NCBI GenBank assembly: GCA_038202885.1
Contig: JBBREP010000006.1
Coordinates: 1-64,000, forward strand
Reading direction: 5' to 3'
Source of the DNA: JBBREP01 sp038202885
Lineage (GTDB): Bacteria; Actinomycetota; Acidimicrobiia; IMCC26256; PALSA-610
Length of the DNA: 64,000 nt
Made by a program: the position numbers and the translations under genes. Shown here piece after piece: positions 1 to 7,094 of the stretch; within the stretch, counting starts at the first letter, position 1, and every line of letters begins with the position of its first letter. The notes beneath the pieces are model-generated. The model worked only from the letters and a program-made list of their open reading frames with translations, was not told the DNA's origin and did not search any database.

Positions 1-119
1 CCCTACTTAATCCCCACAAACCCCCCCCCCTAGGCTTCTTTTGGGTTAAATTTATCCCCCCAAACCGACGCAACGGGCGGAATTGGGTGCGGGATCGGCC
101 CGCTACGCTTGCGGGACAT
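1..119. other. Intergenic window edge with a C10 run
   Basis: No gene is supported here. The first 60 bases are unusually AT-rich and homopolymeric for this genome, including ten consecutive C at 21-30, which could be a contig-edge artefact. The right end holds the promoter of the first gene. Confidence 0.5.
104..109 (+). promoter_or_regulatory. Putative -10 box (TACGCT) of the DDN-type gene
   Basis: TACGCT lies 10 bases before the ATG at 120 and no Shine-Dalgarno sequence separates them. This fits the leaderless TAnnnT pattern seen at several genes here, though the spacing is longer than the usual 6-7 bases. Confidence 0.4.
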
Positions 120-554
120 ATGCCCAACATCGAAGACTTTCCCAACGATTTCAATGGCTTCAACGCGGCCCTGGTCGACGAGTTCCGTGCCAATGGCGGC
201 AAGGTCACCGGGATGTTCGCCGGGGCACCCTTGGTGCTCATCACGACAACGGGTGCGAAATCCGGCAAGACGCGTGTCTCGCCGCTCGTGCACACGATGG
301 ACGGCGACCGCGTCGTGATCATCGCCTCCAAGGGCGGCGCGCCCACGAGCCCCGACTGGTTCCACAACATCGTCGCCCACCCCGACGTGACCGTGGAACT
401 TCCGGGCGAGACGTTTCAGGCCAGGGCACGCGTCGCCGACGAGCCCGACCGCGAACGACTTTTCCGCGCCCAAGCTGCAGCGATGCCGAACTTCGCCGAC
501 TACGAAAAAGCCACGACGCGCAAGATCCCAGTCGTTGTGCTCGAGCGCGCGTAA
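120..554 (+). CDS. Nitroreductase/deazaflavin-dependent (DDN-type) oxidoreductase family protein
   Basis: A 144-residue protein that looks like the deazaflavin-dependent nitroreductase (DDN) family of split beta-barrel proteins, which use F420H2 in Actinobacteria. The family-typical core is visible: a segment reading PLVLITTTGAKSGKTRVSPL, then a GG-x-APxSPDWFHNIVAHPDVTVEL stretch that packs the cofactor. The start was placed at the ATG at 120 (MPNIEDF) rather than an upstream GTG because the -10 box lies between the two. The physiological substrate cannot be read from sequence. F420 use is inferred from the family. Confidence 0.85.
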   Translation: MPNIEDFPNDFNGFNAALVDEFRANGGKVTGMFAGAPLVLITTTGAKSGKTRVSPLVHTMDGDRVVIIASKGGAPTSPDWFHNIVAHPDVTVELPGETFQARARVADEPDRERLFRAQAAAMPNFADYEKATTRKIPVVVLERA

Positions 555-580
555 CGAGCGTGTGAGGCGCGGCGCACATA

Positions 581-627
581 ACAGTCGGGAGACCAGTCGA
601 GATACCAGTCGAGAAACCAGTCGGGCG
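581..627. repeat. 12-bp tandem repeat, about 4 copies
   Basis: Units of ACCAGTCGAGAT / ACCAGTCGAGAA type occur head to tail in the gap between the DDN-type gene and the PPK2 gene (units at 581-591, 592-603, 604-615, 616-627). It ends about 23 bases before the ppk2 start. It is one of several similar short arrays between genes in this window. Confidence 0.8.
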
Positions 628-650
628 GATCCGAATTGGAAGGTTCGACG

Positions 651-1448
651 ATGACGAACCATCGCGACACCACACCAACGCTTTCGGGCGCGGTGTACGC
701 CAAAGAGTTGGAACATCTCCAACGGGAGCTGGTAAAGCTTCAGGAGTGGGTTCGCTTCACCGGTATGAAGCTGTGCGTGCTGTTCGAAGGCCGCGACGCC
801 GCGGGTAAGGGCGGCACGATCAAGCGCATCGTCGAGCGGACGAATCCTCGGATCGTGCGCGTCGTGGCGCTCGACAAGCCCACTGAACGCGAACGCACGC
901 AGTGGTACTTCCAGCGTTATGTCGCGCACCTGCCTGCCGCGGGCGAGATCGCGTTGTTTGATCGCAGCTGGTACAACCGCGCCGGCGTCGAACACGTGAT
1001 GGGTTTCTGCACGCAGGACGAGTACGAAGAGTTCCTGCGATCCTGTCCCGAATTCGAGCGCATGCTCTTGCGTTCGGGCATGGTGCTGGTCAAGTACTGG
1101 TTTTCGGTGAGCGACGAGGAACAAGAACGCCGCTTCCAGGCTCGTATCACACACCCCGAAAAGCGATGGAAGCTGAGCCCGATGGACCTCGAGTCACGCG
1201 CCCGATGGGCTGACTACTCGCGAGCCAAGGACATCATGTTCCAGCACACCGACACCAAAGCGTCGCCGTGGCTCGTCGTCGACGCGAGTGACAAACGTCG
1301 CGCCCGGCTCAATTGCATCCGTCACTTGCTCCAGACGGTCCCGTACGAAGACGTCACCTCGAAGCCGCTGAAGCTGCCGCGTCGCCAACCGGACGACTAC
1401 GTCCGGCCGCCGGCGGACGACCAGACCTTCGTGCCCGCGTACTACTGA
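651..1448 (+). CDS. ppk2: Polyphosphate kinase 2 (PPK2)
   Basis: A 265-residue PPK2, the full length of a single-domain enzyme. PPK2 transfers phosphate between polyphosphate and nucleoside di- or monophosphates. The Walker A-like loop FEGRDAAGKGGT lies near residues 43-54, the Walker B-like DRSWYNRAGVE follows, and the lid region with TERERTQWYFQRY lies between them. The C-terminus (KLPRRQPDDYVRPP) also matches class I PPK2. The ATG at 651 was chosen over the one at 636 because a GGAAGG ribosome site sits at 638-643. The substrate class (ADP or GDP) cannot be decided from sequence alone. Confidence 0.95.
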   Translation: MTNHRDTTPTLSGAVYAKELEHLQRELVKLQEWVRFTGMKLCVLFEGRDAAGKGGTIKRIVERTNPRIVRVVALDKPTERERTQWYFQRYVAHLPAAGEIALFDRSWYNRAGVEHVMGFCTQDEYEEFLRSCPEFERMLLRSGMVLVKYWFSVSDEEQERRFQARITHPEKRWKLSPMDLESRARWADYSRAKDIMFQHTDTKASPWLVVDASDKRRARLNCIRHLLQTVPYEDVTSKPLKLPRRQPDDYVRPPADDQTFVPAYY

Positions 1449-1535
1449 ACCGGCGTGCAGCCGCGTCGGAGCCGCGGTGCGGACTCCGGTGCGCACGCAC
1501 CAGCCGAAGTCCGCACCCGCAGAGGAGAACTCGCC

Positions 1536-2126
1536 ATGAGCGACAAGATGTGGTGGTACACGGCACGATCGGGTGGCATCGTCGCGTGGGCACTGCTCGC
1601 GCTGAGCGTGCTGTGGGGGCTTGCACTCAGCACGAAGGTGTTCGGCAAACGCCCGCGGCCGAATTGGCTCCTCGACCTCCACCGCTTCCTGGGTGGTTTG
1701 GCCGTCGTCTTCACCGCGGTGCACGTGGTCGCGATCTTGTTCGATGCCTTCGTCAGCTTCAGCATTGTCAACGTCCTCGTGCCGTTCACGGGCACGTGGC
1801 ATCCGGGCCCGGTCGCGTGGGGCATCGTGGCGATGTATGTGCTCGTGGCCATCGAGGTCACCTCGCTGCTGCGCAAGCACCTCTCGAAGCAGGTGTGGCG
1901 CGTCACGCACTATCTCAGCTTTCCTCTCTTCGCAATGGCCACCGTCCACGTCCTCACAGCAGGTACTGATCGCCACAGCCTTGCGCTACGCGCGTTGGTG
2001 TCGGTCGGCGTGGTCACGATCGTTGCGCTGACGGCCATCCGACTGTGGCGCGCCGATCAGCACGACGTCATGTCCTCCCCACGGATCGCGCCGCGTCCCG
2101 AAGCGCCACACGCCCAATCGCGCTGA
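1536..2126 (+). CDS. Ferric reductase-like transmembrane heme protein
   Basis: A 196-residue integral membrane protein with about five to six hydrophobic helices, resembling the heme b domain of ferric reductases and MsrQ/YedZ. Four histidines lie in helices at LDLHRFLGG, FTAVHVVAI, RVTHYLSF and ATVHVLTAG, the pattern expected for two b hemes. There is no flavin or NAD domain, so an electron partner would be a separate protein. The start at 1536 is supported by an AGAGGAG ribosome site at about 1521. It is convergent with the K+ channel gene. Confidence 0.75.
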   Translation: MSDKMWWYTARSGGIVAWALLALSVLWGLALSTKVFGKRPRPNWLLDLHRFLGGLAVVFTAVHVVAILFDAFVSFSIVNVLVPFTGTWHPGPVAWGIVAMYVLVAIEVTSLLRKHLSKQVWRVTHYLSFPLFAMATVHVLTAGTDRHSLALRALVSVGVVTIVALTAIRLWRADQHDVMSSPRIAPRPEAPHAQSR

Positions 2127-2201
2127 ACGCGACTGGGCTCAGCTCGTGATGCTCGCCTACGAATCAGGCGTGATCATCCCCGGTGAACACAGCTGACGCG
2201 A

Positions 2202-3269
2202 TCAACTGGCCCGACCGGCGCAGCGGTCCGCGAGCGCAGTGAGGTGTTGCGACGTGCCGAGTGCGAGGAGCACGTCGCCTGCTCGGACCGGTTCGGCGAC
2301 CTCGTGCCAGCGGTGCAGCTGCTGGTCGCGGCGCAGCGCCAAGAGGTGGACACCCAGATGATCGAGCGCGATCTCCTCGGGGCTTCGTCCGACAACGGTC
2401 GACTCGGCGGCAACCAGGATCTCCTCGGTGCCGAACCCCAGCATCGGCAGGTCGTGCAGGTCGAGCACCACGGGCGACAGCGCCGACGCGGCGAGCGAGG
2501 CACCGTAGGAGTCGTACGGCGACTGGGCGACGTCGGCACCGGCATGGTGGATCCTCGACAGCCAACTCGCTTCGTTGACACGCGACGCGATGCGCAGGTC
2601 GGCACGCATCGCGCGGGCGGTGAGCACTACGACGAGATTCGTCGAGTCCTTATCGGCCGCGGCCACGAGACCGGCAGCATGGTCGATCCCAGCGCGACGC
2701 AGGTGGTCCTCGTTCGTTGCATCTCCGACGACGTGCGGCACCCCCGAGTCGCCGATTTCGTCGCCGAGATCGGTGTTCGTGTCGATGACCACGCACGATC
2801 GCCCGATCGCTTGCAGCGAACGCACGACAGCCTGGCCGACGCGACCGAAACCGACGACGATGACATGATCGCGTAGTTGTTCTTGCATCTTGCGTGCTCT
2901 CCGTTCCTGGAGATGTTGCGAGGCTTCGCCGGAGCTGAACACGTTCGTCAATACTGAGGCCGCATAGACCACGGTCGCGAACCCGGCCACGATGATCGAG
3001 ATCGTCAGGAATCGCCCGGCCGTGTCGAGCGGACGAACCTCGCCGTACCCGATCGTGCCGAGCGTGATGACGGTCATATAGAGCGCATCGACCCACCCGA
3101 AGTGCTCGACCACCACGTAACCGCACGTGGACGCGACGGCCAGCGTCAGCATGGCCACCAGCGGATTGCGTAACCGGAACACGACCCATGTACCGAACGG
3201 CAAATCGTTCAAGGCCCGGTGCCCGGCTCGCCTCGCCGCACCCGAGTCGCGGCGTGACGCTCGGACCAT
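2202..3269 (-). CDS. Two-TM potassium channel with RCK (TrkA-N/TrkA-C) domains
   Basis: A 355-residue potassium channel. Two membrane helices (about residues 33-55 and 85-108) flank a pore helix with selectivity filter TIGYGE. A Rossmann RCK domain follows (VIVVGFGRVGQAVVRSL, then the ribose-binding acid in VVIDTNTD). A C-terminal TrkA-C-like domain ends the protein. This is the MthK/Kch-type architecture, in which RCK domains assemble into a gating ring. The gate ligand cannot be inferred. A TAGCGT box six bases before the ATG suggests a leaderless transcript. Confidence 0.93.
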   Translation of the reverse strand: MVRASRRDSGAARRAGHRALNDLPFGTWVVFRLRNPLVAMLTLAVASTCGYVVVEHFGWVDALYMTVITLGTIGYGEVRPLDTAGRFLTISIIVAGFATVVYAASVLTNVFSSGEASQHLQERRARKMQEQLRDHVIVVGFGRVGQAVVRSLQAIGRSCVVIDTNTDLGDEIGDSGVPHVVGDATNEDHLRRAGIDHAAGLVAAADKDSTNLVVVLTARAMRADLRIASRVNEASWLSRIHHAGADVAQSPYDSYGASLAASALSPVVLDLHDLPMLGFGTEEILVAAESTVVGRSPEEIALDHLGVHLLALRRDQQLHRWHEVAEPVRAGDVLLALGTSQHLTALADRCAGRAS

Positions 3270-3275
3270 CCCCCC

Positions 3276-3281
3276 ACGCTA
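3276..3281 (-). promoter_or_regulatory. Putative -10 box (TAGCGT) for the K+ channel gene
   Basis: On the minus strand TAGCGT is followed by six G and then the ATG at 3269. The spacing predicts transcription starting at or next to the start codon. Confidence 0.6.
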
Positions 3282-3318
3282 CGGCCCACCAGCGCAGTCG
3301 CGGGCACACACGGACTCC

Positions 3319-4110
3319 CTACGTGCGGGGCCAGACCTGTGGGTGCACGTCGCCGCCCAACGACGCCCCGTCGACAAGGTCACCTTGTTCGGCCTTCAGC
3401 GGCGCGCCCGCGCGTCGTTGCACGCGGGCGTCATCGCCGCAGTAGCGGACCGAAATCGCACGGCGCCTGCGGTCCGTCGTGTGATTCGGGCCGGCGGCGT
3501 GCAGCGTGCGCGCGTGATGCACGGTGATGTCACCTGGTTCCAACGCGAACGACACGAGGTCGTAGTCGCCGCGTTCGATGTCGGGCACCACGTCGCCCAC
3601 CGTGCCGGGAATCGGTTCGGTGGTCACGAACAGGTTGGGGCGATAGACGGCGCCCGACCGATGCGAGCCACGCACGAACTGCATCGCGCCCGACGCCGCG
3701 TCGACCCGGTCGAGCGGGCACCAGGTGGTGCACAACTGCTCGCCGTCCACGTGGAAGTACCCGAGATCCTGGTGCCAACGCGTTGGCGTGTTCGCTCCGG
3801 GTTCCTTCACGAGCACGCTGTCCTCGTAGAGGAACACCGAGGCGCTGCGCAGCAGGCGCGCCACCAACTCGGGTAACGGCGACGTGCAAGCGAACTCGCG
3901 CATCGCGGGCTGGTGGCGCCAGTGGTCGACGCCGGCCACAAACCGACCCCTAGACCCGCCGACCATGGCGCCGAGATCGGCCGATTGCGTACCGGCGATC
4001 GCCGCCTCGACCGGCGCCGCCATCGCGTCGACCAGTGCGATCGGCAACGCGGCCCGCAGGCACACAACGCCGTCGCGCCAGAACGTCTCGATGTCGTCGT
4101 CAGTCATCAT
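3319..4110 (-). CDS. Phytanoyl-CoA dioxygenase (PhyH) family protein
   Basis: A 263-residue Fe(II)/2-oxoglutarate oxygenase of the PhyH family. The iron-binding facial triad is visible: H113 and D115 in RWHQDLGYF, and the distal H204 in LHAAGPN. A following arginine-rich stretch ending AISVRY should bind 2-oxoglutarate. The substrate is unknown, since the family hydroxylates fatty acyl-CoAs, quorum-signal precursors and antibiotic intermediates. The start was placed at the ATG pair at 4105-4110 because no ribosome site supports a longer form. It lies 20 bases after a 41-codon ORF that has its own promoter-like box, so the two are probably co-transcribed. Confidence 0.85.
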   Translation of the reverse strand: MMTDDDIETFWRDGVVCLRAALPIALVDAMAAPVEAAIAGTQSADLGAMVGGSRGRFVAGVDHWRHQPAMREFACTSPLPELVARLLRSASVFLYEDSVLVKEPGANTPTRWHQDLGYFHVDGEQLCTTWCPLDRVDAASGAMQFVRGSHRSGAVYRPNLFVTTEPIPGTVGDVVPDIERGDYDLVSFALEPGDITVHHARTLHAAGPNHTTDRRRRAISVRYCGDDARVQRRAGAPLKAEQGDLVDGASLGGDVHPQVWPRT

Positions 4111-4130
4111 CGGCGTGCGGAACTGGCCCG

Positions 4131-4256
4131 TCAGGCCACGGGCAGCGCGGCGCCGGCGCGTTCCATGCACTCGACTTCCTTGCAGAACGCGTCGGTAAGG
4201 GTGCCAACTGGGAACGTGAGCTCCATGTGATTGAGCCGAATCTGCGCGCTCGTCAT
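4131..4256 (-). pseudogene. Short ORF of 41 codons; possible truncated VOC-like gene or leader peptide
   Basis: The ORF starts MTSAQIRLNHMELTFPVG, which resembles the beginning of vicinal oxygen chelate (glyoxalase-fold) proteins, then loses that resemblance after CKEVE and stops. A TACAGT box lies exactly seven bases before its ATG, the leaderless spacing used by other genes here, so the start is probably genuine. It lies directly upstream of the PhyH gene on the same strand. It could be the stub of a deleted VOC gene, a real small protein, or a leader that couples translation to PhyH. The VOC resemblance is short and uncertain. Confidence 0.4.
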
Positions 4257-4263
4257 GCGCGGC

Positions 4264-4269
4264 ACTGTA
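4264..4269 (-). promoter_or_regulatory. Putative -10 box (TACAGT) upstream of the 41-codon ORF and PhyH
   Basis: TACAGT on the minus strand is followed by seven bases and the ATG at 4256. This is the standard leaderless arrangement of the window. Confidence 0.55.
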
Positions 4270-4360
4270 GAGCGCCCGATACCCCGCGGCGCAAGGTGCG
4301 CGGCGTCGCCGACCCGACAGAAACCGGCACGGCCGCGGTTTGTTACGCCGAGGCTCGCCC

Positions 4361-4366
4361 TAGCGT
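4361..4366 (+). promoter_or_regulatory. Putative -10 box (TAGCGT) for the membrane protein gene
   Basis: TAGCGT lies nine bases before the ATG at 4376, with a TTGTTA hexamer about 15 bases upstream that could serve as a -35. Confidence 0.45.
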
Positions 4367-4375
4367 CGCGCAGCA

Positions 4376-5941
4376 ATGACGGCGATCACGTCGCCCTGGT
4401 CCGGTCGCCGTGCCACGCTGGTGCGCGTCACCCCGGCGATGGCGCTCCCCCTCGTCGGACTCGCGTTGGGATGGCGGGGCGGCGACCTCGCCGCGCAGGT
4501 GTTTCGCGCCGACATGTTCCACCGCGTCGGCTTTTCGGTGTGGGACAACCTCTGGTTCGCCGGCCATCCGACGCTCGACTACAGCCTTGTGATGCCAGCG
4601 CTCGCGGCCCACATCGCCCCTCGATTTCTTGGTGCGATCGCGGGGATCATCAGCGCGGTCGTGTTTGGATCGATTGCCACTCGAGCGTGGCCGCACACCG
4701 CAGGTCTCGCGACAATCTGGTTCGCGGCCGGCACCGCGACGAATTTCGCCGTCGGGCGGGTCGCCTTCGCGTTGGGTCTCGTGTTCGCGCTCGTAGCCGT
4801 CGCCGCGATGCAGCAGGACCGACCTGCGATCGCCGCGGCCGCGGGAGCCGCCACCGCGTGCACGAGCCCGGTCGCCGGGCTGTTCGTTGCACTCGGCTCC
4901 GCGGCGTGGGGGCTGACGCATCGAACGAGACGCGTCGCCGCCGCGGTCGTGGTCGCGTGCACGTTGTTTCCGACGCTCGTCGTCGCGGCCATCTTCGGCA
5001 GTACCGGAACATTCCCCTACGGCACGTCTGCACTCGCGCGTGACCTCGCCGTGTGCGCGCTCGTCTACTACGCGGCAGGCCAACATCAACGCGTGGTCCG
5101 CACCGCGACGGTGTTGTACGCCACGACCTGCATCGCCGCGTATGTCATCGCCACGCCCCTCGGCGCCAACGTCAGCCGCCTCGGCCAGTACGCCGCCGGA
5201 CCAATTCTCGTGGCGTTGTTGTTGCCGCGCCGCGTTGCGTTGCTGCGAGTCGTGGCGCTGCCGCTCTTGCTCTGGCAGTGGCTGCCGGCCATCGACGGCA
5301 TCGTGCACGGCGGCGCCGACGCGACGGCCCACGCGGCCTACTACCGCCCCGTGCTCGCGTTCTTCGACCAACATGTGCCGACCGGACGGATCGAGGTGCC
5401 ATCGCTGCTGCACCACTGGGAGTCTGTGTTCGTCGCCGAGCAGCATCCGCTCGCCCGAGGATGGGAACGCCAACTCGACCGCGGGTACTCCGACATCTTC
5501 TACAACGACACGCTCAGCGCCGGCGCGTACCACTCCTGGTTGCTCGACAACGCCGTCGAGTACGTCGCGCTCGCCGATGCCAAGCTCGACGTGAACTCGC
5601 AGGCTGAGCGCTCACTCCTGCTCACGCATCTCGACTATCTGCAGCCGATGTTGACGACCGACCACTGGCGCGTGTGGAAGGTGTCCGACTATCGCGGCTA
5701 CGCCGATGGTCCCGGGCGGCTCGTCTCGATGGGGACCGACACGTTCACCGTCAAGTTCGACCACCCCGGATCGATCCTCGTCCGGATTCACTACATGTCA
5801 CGTTGGGCCACCGAGGCCGGCGCGTGTGTGGCGCGCACCACAGACGGCTGGACGCGCGTCAACGCGACCTCATCAGGCCAGTTCATGGTCCATCCCGCGT
5901 GGTTTCCGCAGCGATGTCCTGCACCAATTCCGCCACCGTGA
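4376..5941 (+). CDS. Polytopic membrane protein with C-terminal soluble domain, function unknown
   Basis: A 521-residue protein. The first 310 residues hold about eight to nine hydrophobic helices, starting MALPLVGLALGW, with a large aspartate-containing loop after the first (FRADMFHRVGFSVWDNLWFAGH). The remaining 200 residues are soluble and contain EVPSLLHHWESVFVAEQHPLARGWERQ. A polytopic core with an early acidic extracellular loop and a C-terminal globular domain is reminiscent of GT-C type glycosyltransferases or related actinobacterial envelope proteins, but no diagnostic motif was recognised. It is divergent from the PhyH unit, sharing the 4257-4375 promoter region. Confidence 0.7.
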   Translation: MTAITSPWSGRRATLVRVTPAMALPLVGLALGWRGGDLAAQVFRADMFHRVGFSVWDNLWFAGHPTLDYSLVMPALAAHIAPRFLGAIAGIISAVVFGSIATRAWPHTAGLATIWFAAGTATNFAVGRVAFALGLVFALVAVAAMQQDRPAIAAAAGAATACTSPVAGLFVALGSAAWGLTHRTRRVAAAVVVACTLFPTLVVAAIFGSTGTFPYGTSALARDLAVCALVYYAAGQHQRVVRTATVLYATTCIAAYVIATPLGANVSRLGQYAAGPILVALLLPRRVALLRVVALPLLLWQWLPAIDGIVHGGADATAHAAYYRPVLAFFDQHVPTGRIEVPSLLHHWESVFVAEQHPLARGWERQLDRGYSDIFYNDTLSAGAYHSWLLDNAVEYVALADAKLDVNSQAERSLLLTHLDYLQPMLTTDHWRVWKVSDYRGYADGPGRLVSMGTDTFTVKFDHPGSILVRIHYMSRWATEAGACVARTTDGWTRVNATSSGQFMVHPAWFPQRCPAPIPPP

Positions 5942-6046
5942 CGCAATTGTCGGCAACTGTTCGCGACAGCTTCACACGAGAGATGCGTTTGACCGCGCGG
6001 ATCTGGCCTACCGTTGCCGTGAACATTCTCCATCGAAAGTGTTGGA

Positions 6047-6826
6047 TTGAGCGGTGTCACAGCCAGAACAAATCGTTCTCGCCAGTCGCCCGACGGCGCA
6101 GTGCCCGGCGGCCATCCTGCGGGTAGGTCGCTGCGGTGGCGCGCCAGCCGCCCCGATGCTGCAGACGACAGCGAGGGCGATGGCGACGCCCGCATTGACG
6201 GCAATGACGATGCGGCGTTCGATCACATCGCCGACGATGTCGTGGCCGCGCCGGGTCTCGAGCCGCCCCGCGACGTCGCCGAAGCGATTCCCACCGTCGA
6301 GCGCGCGTTCGCGTTCGTCGACCTGTGTGGTTTCACCGCCTTCATCGCGACCCATGGCGAATACGCCGCGGTCGACACGATCAGCCGCTTTCGCGCCCTC
6401 ACCCGCGATCTCGCGGTGCGCCGTGGCGTGCGCGTCGCCAAATGGCTTGGCGACGGCGCCATGATCATTGGCGTCGACGTGGGCCCCACAATCGCTACCG
6501 CGGCGGAGCTCATCGCGCGTTACGACGGTCGACCCCTTGCGTTGCGCGGCGGCGTGGCGCACGGCGATGTGCTCATCGTCGACGGCGACGACTACATCGG
6601 CAAGCCCGTCAACCTCGCGTCGCGGCTGTGCCAAGCCGCCCACCCCGGCGAGCTGCTGGCGGTCGGCTACAGCGAGGCCGTGCTGCCCTCGTGGGTCACG
6701 GTACGCAGCACGAAGAACCTCACGTTGCGGGGCCTGGGGCGGCTCCGGTCGGTGCAGCGCCTCGCGGTCGCCGACGAGGTCGAGCTGCCGGCGCTGCTAC
6801 CGCCCACCACGACCACCTTGCACTGA
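6047..6826 (+). CDS. Class III adenylate/guanylate cyclase domain protein
   Basis: The catalytic domain occupies about residues 85-240. Metal-binding aspartates are visible at FAFVDLCGFTAF (D92) and KWLGDGAMI (D136), and the conserved GKPVNLASRLCQ segment near residue 190 is typical of class III nucleotide cyclases. The first 80 residues are low-complexity and acidic, with no membrane helix or recognised sensor. The start is uncertain: TTG at 6047 gives the longest frame, and internal GTG codons are possible. A TACCGT box at 6009-6014 may be the promoter. It could make cAMP for a Crp-like regulator elsewhere, but substrate choice is not certain. Confidence 0.75.
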   Translation: MSGVTARTNRSRQSPDGAVPGGHPAGRSLRWRASRPDAADDSEGDGDARIDGNDDAAFDHIADDVVAAPGLEPPRDVAEAIPTVERAFAFVDLCGFTAFIATHGEYAAVDTISRFRALTRDLAVRRGVRVAKWLGDGAMIIGVDVGPTIATAAELIARYDGRPLALRGGVAHGDVLIVDGDDYIGKPVNLASRLCQAAHPGELLAVGYSEAVLPSWVTVRSTKNLTLRGLGRLRSVQRLAVADEVELPALLPPTTTTLH

Positions 6827-7094
6827 GTTCCTGCCAACCCGGCCTCCCACCACCAATCCCCATCAACCACCGACACGCCGCATGAGACAACTCGCTCGCG
6901 GGCCTGTCGCATCGATCTGATCCAACGGCCGAAGCCGCACGTGGCGACGCAGCTCGCGCCTTCGGACGGCCTTCGGACGGCCTTCGGGCGTGAGCATCCG
7001 GCGGCCCGGATCACACAGCGCCATCGCCGCCAAGACACGGCCCCAGCGGGACCGATACCGTGTCAGCGTCTGGTCAGTGTCCTGAGGGGAACTC
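6827..7094. other. Intergenic region with an 11-bp tandem repeat and a promoter candidate
   Basis: Three head-to-tail copies of GCCTTCGGACG occupy 6958-6990. A TACCGT box at 7056-7061 could be the -10 of the secreted hydrolase gene, giving a short leader with the GAGGGGA ribosome site at 7083. No gene is supported in the gap. Confidence 0.6.

Noticed and set aside
30..1154. A 374-codon frame on the minus strand over the DDN-type and ppk2 genes
   Set aside because: It is antisense to two well-supported genes, has no family resemblance and shows the Arg/His-rich composition of a high-GC shadow frame.
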